Made by a program: the position numbers and the translations under genes
Notes under the pieces: generated by a model
Told to the model about the DNA's origin: nothing
Databases searched by the model: none
The model's input: the letters and a program-made list of their open reading frames with translations, nothing else
Assembly (NCBI GenBank): GCA_017983615.1
Contig: JAGOBB010000001.1
Span: forward strand, 62,001 to 126,000
Reading direction: 5' to 3'
Length of the DNA: 64,000 nucleotides
Origin: Azonexus sp.
Lineage (GTDB): Bacteria > Pseudomonadota > Gammaproteobacteria > Burkholderiales > Rhodocyclaceae
Shown: piece after piece, positions 8,374-17,613 of the stretch
Numbering within the stretch: the first letter of the stretch is position 1
Layout of the letters: each line of letters begins with the position of its first letter

Positions 8374-11300
8374 ATGGCCGTCGTCACACTCGCCACCTTC
8401 ACCGAGGAAAACGTTTCCGACTGGTTCGCCACCCGCGACATCAACAAGGCCCGGCCTTATGTCGACCTGGTCCGCGACCTCGAAATCAACGGCAGCCAGA
8501 TCAGTGCCGTCGTTCCCGGCACGGCCAAGCAACCTTATACGGTGCAGGCTTACCTGAGCCAGGACCAGAGCGGCGAGATCGGGGTCGTCAGCCGCTGCAC
8601 CTGCCAGGTGGGCCGGCACTGCAAGCACGTCGCGGCGATGCTCCTGAAGGCCATCGAGGAACGCAATCCGAAGGATCGGGTCAGCAACAGCGTGCTGTCC
8701 TGGGTCGAAGACCTGCGCCGGACTTCGATTGCCGTCGCCAAGAAGAAAGCCCGCCCGAGCACCGCCCGGCAGCAGTTGTTCTACATCCTGAAATGGACGG
8801 CCGACAAGCGTCACTTCGGCGTTGAAATCCGCAAGGGCAAATACCCGGAAAGCGCCGAGGAGTGGTGGAAGGTCGACCGCGCCCTGGTCACGCCGCCGCA
8901 GTTCGTCACCGAGGAAGACCTCGGCATCCTGCGCCTGATCTGGGCCGACCGTGGCCACGAAACGGGCTTGCGCGCCTTCGGCCTCGGCCCGGCCAATGGC
9001 GCCGAGATACTGCAACGGATGGCGGCCAGCCATCGGCTGTACCCGGAAGACGATCTCGGCCTGCCGCTCAATGCCGGCGGCATCAGACCGGCCAGCATCG
9101 GCTGGCAGGTCGATGGCATGGGCTTCCAGCGCCCCTACCTGAAGCCCGAGCCATCCGCCGAGATGATCGTCGCCGTCGACCCGCCGTGGTACGTCGATCT
9201 GGGCGAAGGCGAAACGGGTCCGCTGGAAGTCACCGGCAACCCGGACGTCGTCAGCCGCCTGTTCTCGTTGCCGCCGCTCTCGGCCAAGGAAGCGGCGCTG
9301 GTCGCCGACGCCCTGTCCGAGCTCGCCCCCGACCTGCCACTGCCCGGCAGTGACGCCGGCGCCCGCCTGCGCCTGGTCGATGCGCCGCTGATTCCCATTC
9401 TCCAGCTGGAAACCCTGCACACTCACGGCCACCGGGCCTGGCGCGGCTATCCGCAAAACTTCGGCGGCGGCCCCTTCGATGTGGCCAAGATCGTTTTCCG
9501 CTACGCCGATGCCGACGTCCGGCCCGAGCAAAAGAACGAGTTCATTACCCTGCCCGAAGGTGAGACGATCCGGCTGAAGCGCCGCCCAGAGGACGAGGCC
9601 AGGGCGCTGCAGGCCCTGGAAGGCAGCGGCCTGCAGAAAATTCCCGGCCACACGCTGCACACCTTTGGCAGCCCGCCGGAGGGCGTCTACGGCCTGGCTG
9701 ACGAGGCGCTGTGGGTGCCCTTCATGCAGGATGGCACCCTGCGGCTGAAAGAAGCTGGCTGGCAGATCGAATTCCCGGAGGATTTCCGCCACCACGTGAT
9801 CGAAGTCGACGGCTGGGAAGCCGAGCTGTTCGAGGCCGACAACGGCTGGTTCAACCTCGACATGGGCATTTTTGTCGAGGGCGAACGCCTGCCGCTGGCA
9901 CCGCTGCTGGCCAACCTTTTCCGCACCGACCCGCGCTGGCTGGAAGCGGCCGAACTGGAGCGCGTTCCCGACACCGAAGGCATCGACCTGTACACCGCCA
10001 GCGGCAAGCGCCTGCGCGTGCCGGCCGGCCGCATCAAACCGCTGGCCGCGACGCTAATCGACCTGTTCGACGGCTTCACCGGCGGCAATGTGCTGCGCCT
10101 GTCGCGCTTCGACGCCCCGCGCCTGGCCGAGCTGTCCGACCTCAGCCGCTGGCAGTTCCGCGGCCAGAGCGACATCATGGCGCTCGCCGAGCGCCTGCTC
10201 GACGCCCAGGGCATCGGCGACGTCGCCCCCCCGGCCGGCTTCAAGCTGGATCTGCGCCCGTATCAGAAGGAAGGCTTGGCCTGGCTGCAGTTCCTGCGCG
10301 AGCACGACCTCTCCGGCATACTGGCCGACGACATGGGCCTCGGCAAGACGGCCCAGACGCTGGCCCACCTGCTGCTGGAAAAGGAAGCCGGCCGCCTCGA
10401 CAAGCCGGCGCTGATCATCCTGCCGACTTCGCTGATCTTCAACTGGAAGAACGAGGCGGCGCGCTTCGCCCCCGACCTCAAGGTGCTCTCGCTGCACGGC
10501 CCGGAGCGCAAGAGCCGCTTCCCGGAGATCATGCAGAACGACGTGATCCTGACCACCTATCCGCTGCTCTGGCGCGACGCCGACGAGTTGATGCAGCACA
10601 GCTACCACCTGCTGATCCTCGACGAGGCGCAGACGGTCAAGAACGCCCAGAGCCAGAGCGCCGAAGCGGTGCGCAAGATCGACGCCCGCCACCGCCTGTG
10701 CCTGACCGGCACGCCGCTCGAGAATCACCTCGGCGAGCTGTGGAGCCAGTTCGACTTCCTGCTCCCCGGTTTCCTCGGCACCAGCAAGCAGTTCACCCGC
10801 CACTGGCGGACGCCGATCGAGAAGCAGGGCGACATGGCCCGGCGCAGCCTGCTGGCCCGCCGCATCCGGCCCTTCATCCTGCGCCGCAAGAAGGAAGACG
10901 TGGCTCAGGAATTGCCGCCGAAGACGATCATCGTGCGCAGCGTCGAACTCGAAGGTTCCCAGCGCGACCTTTACGAAACCGTGCGTGCCGCGATGGATGC
11001 CAAGGTCCGCGACGAGATCGCCAGCCGCGGCTTCGCGCGCAGCCAGATCGTTATCCTCGACGCCCTGCTAAAGCTGCGCCAGGTTTGCTGCGATCCGCGC
11101 CTCGTCAAGGCCGGCGCCGCCCGCAAGGTACCGGAGCGGGCCAAGCTCGACCTGTTGATGGCGATGCTGCCGGAACTGGTCGACGAAGGCAGGCGCGTAC
11201 TGGTCTTCTCGCAATTCACCAGCATGCTGGCGTTGATCGAGCATGAACTGGACAAGGCCGGCATCGCCTACGTGACGTTGACCGGTGACACGGTCGACCG

Positions 11301-11652
11301 GGAAGTGCCGATCCGCCGCTTCCAGGACTGCGAAGTGCCGATCTTCCTGATCAGTCTGAAGGCCGGCGGCGTCGGCCTCAACCTGACCGCGGCCGACACG
11401 GTCATCCACTACGACCCGTGGTGGAATCCGGCCGTCGAGAACCAGGCCACCGACCGCGCCCACCGTCTCGGCCAGGACAAGCCGGTGTTCGTCTACAAGC
11501 TGATCGTTTCCGGCAGCATCGAGGAAAAGATTCTCGCCCTGCAGGAACGCAAGGCCGAACTGGCCGCCGGCATCCTGTCCGACGACCACCGTGTCGACGT
11601 CAAATTCGGCACCGACGACCTGGCCGCGCTGTTCGAACCGCTACCGGACTGA
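8374..11652 (+). CDS. SWIM-domain SNF2/Swi2 family helicase
   Basis: A 1092-residue DNA-dependent ATPase. An N-terminal SWIM zinc finger has C75, C77, C83 and H85 (CTCQVGRHCKH). A central DUF-like region follows. The SNF2 motor has Walker A DDMGLGKT near 651-658, a DEAQ Walker B near 748, and a helicase C half with FSQFTSMLALIEHEL and RAHRLGQD. The role is ATP-driven remodelling or translocation on duplex DNA; its bacterial substrate (stalled RNA polymerase or DNA repair intermediates) is not known from sequence. It follows ubiB by 6 bases, but no shared function is evident. Confidence 0.92.
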   Translation: MAVVTLATFTEENVSDWFATRDINKARPYVDLVRDLEINGSQISAVVPGTAKQPYTVQAYLSQDQSGEIGVVSRCTCQVGRHCKHVAAMLLKAIEERNPKDRVSNSVLSWVEDLRRTSIAVAKKKARPSTARQQLFYILKWTADKRHFGVEIRKGKYPESAEEWWKVDRALVTPPQFVTEEDLGILRLIWADRGHETGLRAFGLGPANGAEILQRMAASHRLYPEDDLGLPLNAGGIRPASIGWQVDGMGFQRPYLKPEPSAEMIVAVDPPWYVDLGEGETGPLEVTGNPDVVSRLFSLPPLSAKEAALVADALSELAPDLPLPGSDAGARLRLVDAPLIPILQLETLHTHGHRAWRGYPQNFGGGPFDVAKIVFRYADADVRPEQKNEFITLPEGETIRLKRRPEDEARALQALEGSGLQKIPGHTLHTFGSPPEGVYGLADEALWVPFMQDGTLRLKEAGWQIEFPEDFRHHVIEVDGWEAELFEADNGWFNLDMGIFVEGERLPLAPLLANLFRTDPRWLEAAELERVPDTEGIDLYTASGKRLRVPAGRIKPLAATLIDLFDGFTGGNVLRLSRFDAPRLAELSDLSRWQFRGQSDIMALAERLLDAQGIGDVAPPAGFKLDLRPYQKEGLAWLQFLREHDLSGILADDMGLGKTAQTLAHLLLEKEAGRLDKPALIILPTSLIFNWKNEAARFAPDLKVLSLHGPERKSRFPEIMQNDVILTTYPLLWRDADELMQHSYHLLILDEAQTVKNAQSQSAEAVRKIDARHRLCLTGTPLENHLGELWSQFDFLLPGFLGTSKQFTRHWRTPIEKQGDMARRSLLARRIRPFILRRKKEDVAQELPPKTIIVRSVELEGSQRDLYETVRAAMDAKVRDEIASRGFARSQIVILDALLKLRQVCCDPRLVKAGAARKVPERAKLDLLMAMLPELVDEGRRVLVFSQFTSMLALIEHELDKAGIAYVTLTGDTVDREVPIRRFQDCEVPIFLISLKAGGVGLNLTAADTVIHYDPWWNPAVENQATDRAHRLGQDKPVFVYKLIVSGSIEEKILALQERKAELAAGILSDDHRVDVKFGTDDLAALFEPLPD

Positions 11653-11657
11653 TTTTG

Positions 11658-11691
11658 ATTTTGGCCTTTTTTTCGGCCTGACCGTAGCATT
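11658..11691 (-). repeat. Dispersed uptake-signal-like repeat, copy 3 (after the SNF2 helicase gene)
   Basis: The core is at 11681-11691 on the minus strand. Reading that strand, it is followed by GGCC, a GA7 tract, GGCC and AAAAT. It begins 6 bases after the helicase stop codon and lies between two convergent genes. Confidence 0.88.
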
Positions 11692-11717
11692 TGCCCGCGC
11701 CGGCCGCGCTCAGGCCT

Positions 11718-14270
11718 TCAGGAAGCCTTCGCCTCCAGCCAGCGCAGCAGGACCGCATAGAGCAGGGCCGGGTTGACCGGCTTGCTGACAAAATCGTTCA
11801 TGCCCGCCGCAAAACACTGCTCCCGGTCCTCGGAAAAGGCGTTGGCCGTCATTGCCAGGATCGGCAAGCCCTGCCGGCCTTGCAACTGGCGGATGCGCCG
11901 CGTTGCCTCCAGGCCGTCCATGCGGGGCATCTGCATGTCCATCAGGACCAGCGCGTAGTCGTTCCGGCCGACCATCTCCACCGCCTCGATGCCGTCATGC
12001 GCCTGATCGACGAACAGCCCGACATCGTCGAGCATCATCTCGGCCACCTCGCAATTGATCGGATCGTCCTCGACGAGCAGTATCCGGGTTCCAGCGTGGC
12101 AAGCCCGCAGTCTTTCCTCGGCATCACCGGCCGGCGTGGGCGCTTCCGGATGATTCACCTCGACCGGCGCCCGCTTCAGCCGCACCGTGATCCAGAAAGT
12201 GCTGCCGTGGCCCGGCGTGCTCTCGACATCGGCCTCGCCCCCCATCAATTGGGCCAGATGGCGGGTGATCGCCAGTCCAAGGCCGGTACCGCCGTAACGG
12301 CGCGTGGTCGACGAGTCGGCCTGCTCGAAAGGCGTAAACAAGCGGGCAGCCGCCTCCGGCTCGATGCCGATGCCGGTGTCCGCCACCGCCAGCCGGACGA
12401 GTACGCCCTGCGCATCCTCGGCGATGACCTCAGCGCTCAGGCGGATGCTTCCGCGCTCGGTAAACTTGATCGCATTATTGGCGTAGTTGATCAGCGCCTG
12501 GCGAATCCGCATCGCATCGCCAAGCAGCAACCCCGGCAAGACGGCCGATTCGACGTGGACCTCCAGCCCCTTGTCGGACGCCCGACCACTGAGCATCTCT
12601 GCCACCTCATTCATCAGCCGCGACAGCATCAACGGCGCTTCCTCCAGTTCCAGCCGGCCCGCCTCGATTTTCGAGAGATCGAGAATATCGTCGATGATCC
12701 CCAGCAAATGCTGCCCGGAAGCCTCGATGCGGTCGAGCGGCTCGCCCAGCGTCGGCGGCACCCCGGCTCGGCGCATCTGATACACCGAACCGAGAATGGC
12801 GTTCATCGGCGTTCTGATCTCGTGGCTCATATTGGCCAGGAAGGCACTCTTGGCACGCGTTGCCAGTTCGGCAGCCTCCTTCGCCTCGCGCAATTCCTGC
12901 TCGGCGCGCTTGCGCTCGCTGATGTCGCGGACGAAAGAGATGTAACGCGCCGGTTCGCCATCGGTTTCCGGTCGATAGTAAACGTTCAGACTGACCGGGA
13001 TGAGATGCCCGTCCCGATGCCTGTTCTGGCTATCGATGCTGATACTGCCGGCCCGGCGCATATCCTCAGTGCGCTCGTAAAACTCTCCAGGCAGAAACGA
13101 TGGATCGATATCTGGCACGCCCAGACGCAGCATTTCCTCGACCGTGTAGCCTAGCATGCCGGCTGCCACCTGGTTGACGTAAGCAAAATGGCCATCGGCG
13201 TCGACCCAATGAATGCCGATACCAACCCGGTCCATGGCAAACTGGGTCTGCTCCAGACGCGCATTAGCCAGAGCCAGGGCACCGGTACGCTCGGCAACAA
13301 GCGTCTCCAGTTGCTCCCGGTGCCTGGCCAGTTCCGTCTCGCTGGCCCGCAGTGCCTCCTCGACCCGCCGCCGCTCGGTAATTTCCCGTGCCACACCAAG
13401 GATGCCGACCAGATGCCCGTCGCGGTCGTGCATCGGGGTCTTGACGGTCTCGTACAAGCCCTGGTGACTACCGTCGCCGAAATTCAGCCACTCTTCGTTC
13501 ATCGACGGCTTGCCGGCCGCTATCGCCGCCCGGTCATGATCGCGGAAGAAATCGGCGAGTTCCTTGCCAACAAAGTCGTAATCGGTTCGGCCAATGATTT
13601 CCGTTTCCGGCGCGTTGTAGAGCCGCGAGAACATCCGATTGCAGGAAAGATAGACCCCATCTGGATCCTTGACCCAAACGAGGTCGGGAATGGTGTCGTG
13701 CAGGCAGTCCAGATAAGCACGCTCCCGCTCGCTCTGGGACAGCGTCACCGCCAGTTCGGCCCGGGCATCGTCACGATCATGCGCCAGACGACGAGTCAGG
13801 TGCTCGTTGTTGCGGCAGAGCACCAGCGCCTTGGCCAGATTGGCCAGTACCGGCTGGAAGACCTGCGTCAACGGCAAGTCGCTGGTCGGTGGTGCAGGCG
13901 AAAGCAGCAGGATCGTACAATGCTGGTCGACCGGCAGGCGCAGGCAATAGGCATAGCGTTGGTCGAGCGAAAGATGGCGCAGCAGCAGCGGATTGTCGAG
14001 CAACTCGACTTTGGCGCCGAGCAGGCCACCCGGACAGCCGAAACGGGTGCCCGCCCGCTCGCCGAGCACATAATCGCCGATGGCCATCTCGAGGGTCGCC
14101 GAGGTCCCGAACTCGGAATCCTGGACCTCGACCAGCACAACGCCAGCCGGGAACGAAGTATGAAACAGCAGGCGCTGCAGCGTCTTCCTGAGCAGACTGA
14201 GCACATCGACCTCACCGCCAATGGTCAGCGACAGGTCATACAGCACACTCAGAATCTGCTCGCGATTCAT
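11718..14270 (-). CDS. Hybrid sensor histidine kinase (PAS-PAS-HK-REC)
   Basis: An 850-residue soluble hybrid kinase. The N-terminal ~190 residues resemble a GAF-like sensory domain. Two PAS/PAC units follow (about 200-310 and 350-460). The phosphoacceptor box is [10 protein letters not shown] with H483, then N-box (NYANNAIKF) and G-boxes ([14 protein letters not shown]). A C-terminal receiver has the phosphoacceptor D778 (LMDMQMP) and the conserved SKP lysine. There is no transmembrane helix. The start at MNREQ overlaps the FIST gene stop by 4 bases (ATGA), which supports this start over one four codons upstream and indicates translational coupling. No DNA-binding partner regulator is adjacent. 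Confidence 0.92.
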   Translation of the reverse strand: MNREQILSVLYDLSLTIGGEVDVLSLLRKTLQRLLFHTSFPAGVVLVEVQDSEFGTSATLEMAIGDYVLGERAGTRFGCPGGLLGAKVELLDNPLLLRHLSLDQRYAYCLRLPVDQHCTILLLSPAPPTSDLPLTQVFQPVLANLAKALVLCRNNEHLTRRLAHDRDDARAELAVTLSQSERERAYLDCLHDTIPDLVWVKDPDGVYLSCNRMFSRLYNAPETEIIGRTDYDFVGKELADFFRDHDRAAIAAGKPSMNEEWLNFGDGSHQGLYETVKTPMHDRDGHLVGILGVAREITERRRVEEALRASETELARHREQLETLVAERTGALALANARLEQTQFAMDRVGIGIHWVDADGHFAYVNQVAAGMLGYTVEEMLRLGVPDIDPSFLPGEFYERTEDMRRAGSISIDSQNRHRDGHLIPVSLNVYYRPETDGEPARYISFVRDISERKRAEQELREAKEAAELATRAKSAFLANMSHEIRTPMNAILGSVYQMRRAGVPPTLGEPLDRIEASGQHLLGIIDDILDLSKIEAGRLELEEAPLMLSRLMNEVAEMLSGRASDKGLEVHVESAVLPGLLLGDAMRIRQALINYANNAIKFTERGSIRLSAEVIAEDAQGVLVRLAVADTGIGIEPEAAARLFTPFEQADSSTTRRYGGTGLGLAITRHLAQLMGGEADVESTPGHGSTFWITVRLKRAPVEVNHPEAPTPAGDAEERLRACHAGTRILLVEDDPINCEVAEMMLDDVGLFVDQAHDGIEAVEMVGRNDYALVLMDMQMPRMDGLEATRRIRQLQGRQGLPILAMTANAFSEDREQCFAAGMNDFVSKPVNPALLYAVLLRWLEAKAS

Positions 14271-15406
14271 TCTTCGACCCAAGGCGAACAGACCAGCGCT
14301 GCATTGTGGAACATCGGATAGCCCCGGCGCACCGTACTGCCAATCTCACCCAGAGACAGGGCACCGGCCATCGCGCTCACCCCCGCAGTCTTGAACAACT
14401 CGACCAGTTCCACTTCGGCCCCGTCACCCAGATGCATGCGCCGCCCGGCACAATAAAAGGTCAGCATACCCCCGCCTTTTCGGCCGCCGAGTGAAGCGCG
14501 CAGGTTGTCAGCCAGACGGGTGATACAGCCGTTCTCGCCGGCACTGGGCGCCTGTAGCAGCACCAGCATGGAGTTCTCGGGAATCTCGCCGACACAGTAC
14601 AGTGAACCATCGTCGGCCAAAGCCACGGGAATGCGCACCACGACATCGCCGCCGGCGCGCAGGATACCGAAGGGGAAATGGACGGCGCATTCGTAGAAGT
14701 TATCCCGCCTCAGATCAACGCCATACTGCGCCTTCATCAGTTCCTGATAGACATCGAAAGCAGGTCGCCAGTCGATCATGGCGATCCGGTTGCCTTCGGT
14801 CGAGGTCGCACTCATTCCCCGCTCCGGCTGGGCAAAGCCATGTGTCAACGCGGGCGCCATCGCCCCCGGCAGCAACAGGCCGAGCACGCCATCGCCAATC
14901 ACCTGAGTCTCGTCGAACAGGCAGGGCATTGGCTGAAAGCTTTCGCTGCCTGCATTCACGCCGGCATATTCGACACGATTCGACAGATCCAGATAGATAC
15001 CTTCAAGAATGCTGGCCACATTCGGCACCATCGCATCGAACATCAGGAACAAAGTCGGCTTTGGCGCCGCCGTCGGACAATGCTGCAAGCCCTCACGAAC
15101 CGCTCCGACCAATCTGGAAACTGCCGACTCACCGCCAGCGTTGACCTCGGGCAGGAGAAAATGGGGCGGCATCCGGTCAAAATGCAGCAACCAGGCCCCC
15201 TCAGTCCTGAAGCGCTGCCCATCGACCAGGGCCGGAAATATCGCCCCCACCAAGGACAGTTCATGCCGGCGGCAGGCCTCCTGCAACAAGGGCAAACGCG
15301 CCTTCTCCGCCTCCGGCAACAGGGCCAGAACGCCGGAACCCGGCATGGAAACATGGGCTGCCAAGGCACTCTCGATGGCATCTGCATTCAGGTCGATATG
15401 CTGCAT
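14267..15406 (-). CDS. FIST-domain sensory protein (FIST_N and FIST_C)
   Basis: A 379-residue cytoplasmic protein with the two-part FIST architecture: an N-terminal half with [12 protein letters not shown]-type strands and a C-terminal half with [18 protein letters not shown] and the end motif [17 protein letters not shown] proteins are thought to bind small ligands, possibly amino acids, and are usually encoded with signalling proteins. This gene overlaps the hybrid kinase by 4 bases, so it probably supplies ligand input to that kinase. The ligand is unknown. Confidence 0.85.
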   Translation of the reverse strand: MQHIDLNADAIESALAAHVSMPGSGVLALLPEAEKARLPLLQEACRRHELSLVGAIFPALVDGQRFRTEGAWLLHFDRMPPHFLLPEVNAGGESAVSRLVGAVREGLQHCPTAAPKPTLFLMFDAMVPNVASILEGIYLDLSNRVEYAGVNAGSESFQPMPCLFDETQVIGDGVLGLLLPGAMAPALTHGFAQPERGMSATSTEGNRIAMIDWRPAFDVYQELMKAQYGVDLRRDNFYECAVHFPFGILRAGGDVVVRIPVALADDGSLYCVGEIPENSMLVLLQAPSAGENGCITRLADNLRASLGGRKGGGMLTFYCAGRRMHLGDGAEVELVELFKTAGVSAMAGALSLGEIGSTVRRGYPMFHNAALVCSPWVEE

Positions 15407-15473
15407 TCATCTCACCCAACAATATTTGCACAATTTTTATTTTTGTTGATTATGTGCCGAATTATCGGGTGGA

Positions 15474-15983
15474 TCAAGCCAGTCCAAACGAGACCGCCAG
15501 ACGCTCCAGAAGCCCTTTCAGGGCATGGCCGACAGCCTGTTCGCGAACCGAGTGCCGATCGCCGGCAAAATGGCAGGTTTGCGCCTCGCAGCCGCCGTCT
15601 TTTCTCGCCCAGCCAAAACAGACAGTGCCGACCGGCTTCTCCGGCGTACCGCCGCTTGGCCCGGCAATACCGGTAATCGCCACCGACCAGTCGGCCCGGC
15701 TGTGGATCAGCGCCCCCTGGGCCATCGCCCGCGCGGTCGCTTCGGAAACAGCGCCATGACGCGCCAGGGTGCTTTCCGGAACACCCAGCATGTCGACCTT
15801 CGCCGCATTCGAGTAAGTCACGAAACCTCGGTCGAACCACCCCGAACTTCCCGTAATCGCTGTCACCGACTGAGCCAGCCAGCCGCCGGTACAGGACTCG
15901 GCCGCAGCCAGCCATTCGCCACGCTCCAAAAGCTTGGCGCCGAGACATTCGGCAAGTTTTTCCAGTTCAGACATGGGGTTCAT
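15474..15983 (-). CDS. pncC: Nicotinamide-nucleotide amidohydrolase PncC (CinA C-terminal domain)
   Basis: Deamidates nicotinamide mononucleotide to nicotinate mononucleotide in pyridine nucleotide salvage. The product is a stand-alone CinA C-terminal domain of 169 residues with AAAESCTGGWLA, the GFVTYSNAAK strand and AITGIAGPSGGTPEKPVG. The N-terminal competence-associated CinA domain is absent. The upstream of two nearby starts is chosen because GGAGG lies 5 bases before it. Confidence 0.92.
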   Translation of the reverse strand: MNPMSELEKLAECLGAKLLERGEWLAAAESCTGGWLAQSVTAITGSSGWFDRGFVTYSNAAKVDMLGVPESTLARHGAVSEATARAMAQGALIHSRADWSVAITGIAGPSGGTPEKPVGTVCFGWARKDGGCEAQTCHFAGDRHSVREQAVGHALKGLLERLAVSFGLA

Positions 15984-16082
15984 CCTAGCCTCCCATGACC
16001 GGGAAAATCAATGTTGCAGCGCAGCAATTTTTGGCTATACTGGGCACGCAGGAATAAAAATTACCCATGAAAGGGAACAGCC

Positions 16083-16265
16083 ATGAACGTAAAAATTCAC
16101 TACCGCATTACGCAGGACCGCGCCGGGATACCCCAGGACTACACCGGCGCCCGCCATTTCGTCGTGCGCGAAGGCGAACCCGTCGAAGACACCGCAAAGC
16201 ACCAGCTAGCGAGCGATTACCAGGTACCGAAAAGCGCAGTCGAAATCTGCCGCATCGAGCACTGA
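16083..16265 (+). CDS. Small protein of unknown function (60 aa)
   Basis: Starts MNVKIHYRITQDR, ends EICRIEH, and is preceded by the ribosome site AAAGGGA. The 60 residues are balanced in composition, acidic-basic mixed, with no signal peptide or membrane helix; they read like a small beta-rich folded domain. A -10 like TATACT sits at 16036-16041, so it probably has its own short transcript. I do not recognise the family. It is isolated between divergent pncC and the candidate sRNA. Confidence 0.6.
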   Translation: MNVKIHYRITQDRAGIPQDYTGARHFVVREGEPVEDTAKHQLASDYQVPKSAVEICRIEH

Positions 16266-16376
16266 GCACCTGACTGCACGTCAAAGGGCCATGCATCGGC
16301 AAGCATTGAAGCCACACTGACCGATCACCAGGCGGCGCGTTTGTGCACAGCACAAGTGCCGCTCAATAATTTGCCG

Positions 16377-16518
16377 GCTACATTCAGTTACAGAAAGCTA
16401 CGAAAGGACGACAGACGCGGAGATGGGGAGCCTCTACACTGCAATTGTGCATTGAACCCCTCCTCTCGAAATCCCCCTTTCGAGAAATTTCAACCCCGCC
16501 TCTGGCGGGGTTTTTTTT
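16377..16518 (+). ncRNA. Candidate small RNA ending in a strong terminator
   Basis: The 313-base gap after the 60-residue gene holds no convincing ORF. It ends in two consecutive hairpins: an 8-bp stem TCTCGAAA/TTTCGAGA at 16464-16485 and a terminator with T8. A possible promoter (TTGTGC at 16341-16346, AATAAT at 16365-16370) would start an RNA of about 140 nt. The structure fits an Hfq-type sRNA, but a long 3' UTR of the small gene is equally possible. Confidence 0.35.
16494..16518 (+). terminator. Rho-independent terminator
   Basis: CCCCGCC and GGCGGGG form a 7-bp GC stem around TCT, followed by eight T. It insulates the cytochrome c5 promoter immediately downstream. Confidence 0.9.
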
Positions 16519-16545
16519 GGCTGAGCGGCAGCGGACCGTTATAAT
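16517..16545 (+). promoter_or_regulatory. Sigma-70-type promoter for cytochrome c5
   Basis: TTGGCT (4 of 6 matches to the -35 box) at 16517-16522, a 17-base spacer, and a perfect TATAAT at 16540-16545. The start codon is 33 bases downstream of the -10 box. Confidence 0.65.
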
Positions 16546-16578
16546 GCCGGTTTTATTCATCGCACTGGGGTCTTCGGC

Positions 16579-17022
16579 ATGGCTGAACAACACTCTTCCA
16601 AGGGCATCATGTGGAAAACGATCGGCGTCGCAGCCGTACTGATTGCCATCATTTATCCGCTCACCAACAAATCCTTCAACAGCGCAGCCAATTCAGGCGC
16701 CGGCGCTGACGAAGCCGAAGCCCGTATCCAGCCGGTTGCCAAGGTCGAACTGGCCAAGGCTGAAGCCGCGCCGACCGGCGCCCCGAAGGATGGCCCGACC
16801 GTCTTCAATACGGTCTGTGGCGCCTGCCACAATACCGGTGCCGCCGGCGCGCCGAAGCTCGACGACAAGGGTGCCTGGGCACCGCGCGTCGCCCAGGGCA
16901 AGGATGCTTTGTACAAGAGCGCCCTCGCAGGCAAGGGTGCGATGCCGCCGAAGGGTGGCTCGACGCTGTCCGACGCCGAAATCAAGGGCGCCGTCGACTA
17001 CATTCTGGGCAAGGTCAAGTAA
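16579..17022 (+). CDS. Membrane-anchored cytochrome c5 (class I)
   Basis: A 147-residue electron carrier. An uncleaved N-terminal helix at about 13-28 anchors a periplasmic heme domain. The heme-binding motif is C80-G-A-C83-H84, and the distal ligand is probably M122 in GAMPPKGG. The linker (about 40-70) is Ala-rich. It would shuttle electrons to terminal oxidases or denitrification enzymes. It is monocistronic, with its own promoter and terminator. Confidence 0.92.
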   Translation: MAEQHSSKGIMWKTIGVAAVLIAIIYPLTNKSFNSAANSGAGADEAEARIQPVAKVELAKAEAAPTGAPKDGPTVFNTVCGACHNTGAAGAPKLDDKGAWAPRVAQGKDALYKSALAGKGAMPPKGGSTLSDAEIKGAVDYILGKVK

Positions 17023-17041
17023 GCGACCGCCCGATCCAAAG

Positions 17042-17066
17042 AAGGAGGCTGCGGCCTCCTTTTTTT
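17042..17066 (+). terminator. Terminator of cytochrome c5
   Basis: AAGGAGGC and GCCTCCTT form an 8-bp stem around TGCG, ending in a T7 run, 20 bases after the stop codon. Confidence 0.92.
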
Positions 17067-17074
17067 GTGGACGC

Positions 17075-17097
17075 AAAAAAGGCGCCTCGTGGGCGCC
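17075..17097 (-). terminator. Terminator of the Ala/Lys-rich gene
   Basis: On the minus strand GGCGCC-CACGA-GGCGCC is followed by six T. It lies about 53 bases past the stop codon of the convergent exported-protein gene. Confidence 0.75.
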
Positions 17098-17149
17098 CCC
17101 CGCCGGCGCGGCTTTTGGAGGGCCGCAACCGGCGTCCTGCCGGGATTCC

Positions 17150-17473
17150 TTACTTCTTGGCCGGTTCGGCGGCCTTGGCGGCCTCTGCCTTTGCCGGCTC
17201 AGCCTTGGCGGCTTCCGGCGCGGCTTCCTTGGCTTGATGCTTGGCCTTCTTCACCTTCTTTTCGACCGGCTTTGCAGTTTCCTTGCTCGCTTCCGGAGCA
17301 ACGGCCGGCTTGGCTTCCGGCGCCTTGACCGCTTCGGCGGTCTTCGGGGCTTCAGCCTTGGCGGCAACCGGAGCGGCGGCCGGCTTCACTTCGGCAGCAG
17401 CCGGTTTGACGTCGGCGGCGTGAGCGATACCGAAAGCGGCGGCAAAGGCGATGGCGATGAGTTGCTTGGTCAT
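17150..17473 (-). CDS. Exported low-complexity Ala/Lys/Pro/Glu-rich protein
   Basis: A 107-residue product with a clear signal peptide (MTKQLIAIAFAAAFGIAHA) followed only by Ala, Lys, Glu and Pro in short irregular repeats such as VKPAAAEVKPAAAP. No folded domain is visible. AGGAGA precedes the start. The composition resembles histone H1-like tails or periplasmic spacer proteins. It may be a periplasmic polycation, but the function is unknown. Repeats of this kind vary readily in length by slippage. Confidence 0.7.
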   Translation of the reverse strand: MTKQLIAIAFAAAFGIAHAADVKPAAAEVKPAAAPVAAKAEAPKTAEAVKAPEAKPAVAPEASKETAKPVEKKVKKAKHQAKEAAPEAAKAEPAKAEAAKAAEPAKK

Positions 17474-17613
17474 TTTTGTTTCTCCTGAGTGGTTGATTCG
17501 GCTTTTTGATCCGGCTTTGCAAGATTGCGCTGCCTTGTGCCGAATAACGCGGCCGGTGAAGCCCCGGATGTCAGGAAGAAAGTAACCCGCTGTAACGCGA
17601 GGTGACCGAGCGG

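Noticed and set aside
7054-9795. A 913-codon minus-strand reading frame opposite ubiB and the SNF2 helicase gene
   Set aside because: It is an antisense shadow caused by high GC and the codon bias of the true genes; the plus-strand products carry all recognisable motifs.
15474-15983. pncC as a competence gene (cinA)
   Set aside because: Only the amidohydrolase domain is present, without the competence-associated N-terminal domain, so it is not counted as support for natural transformation.
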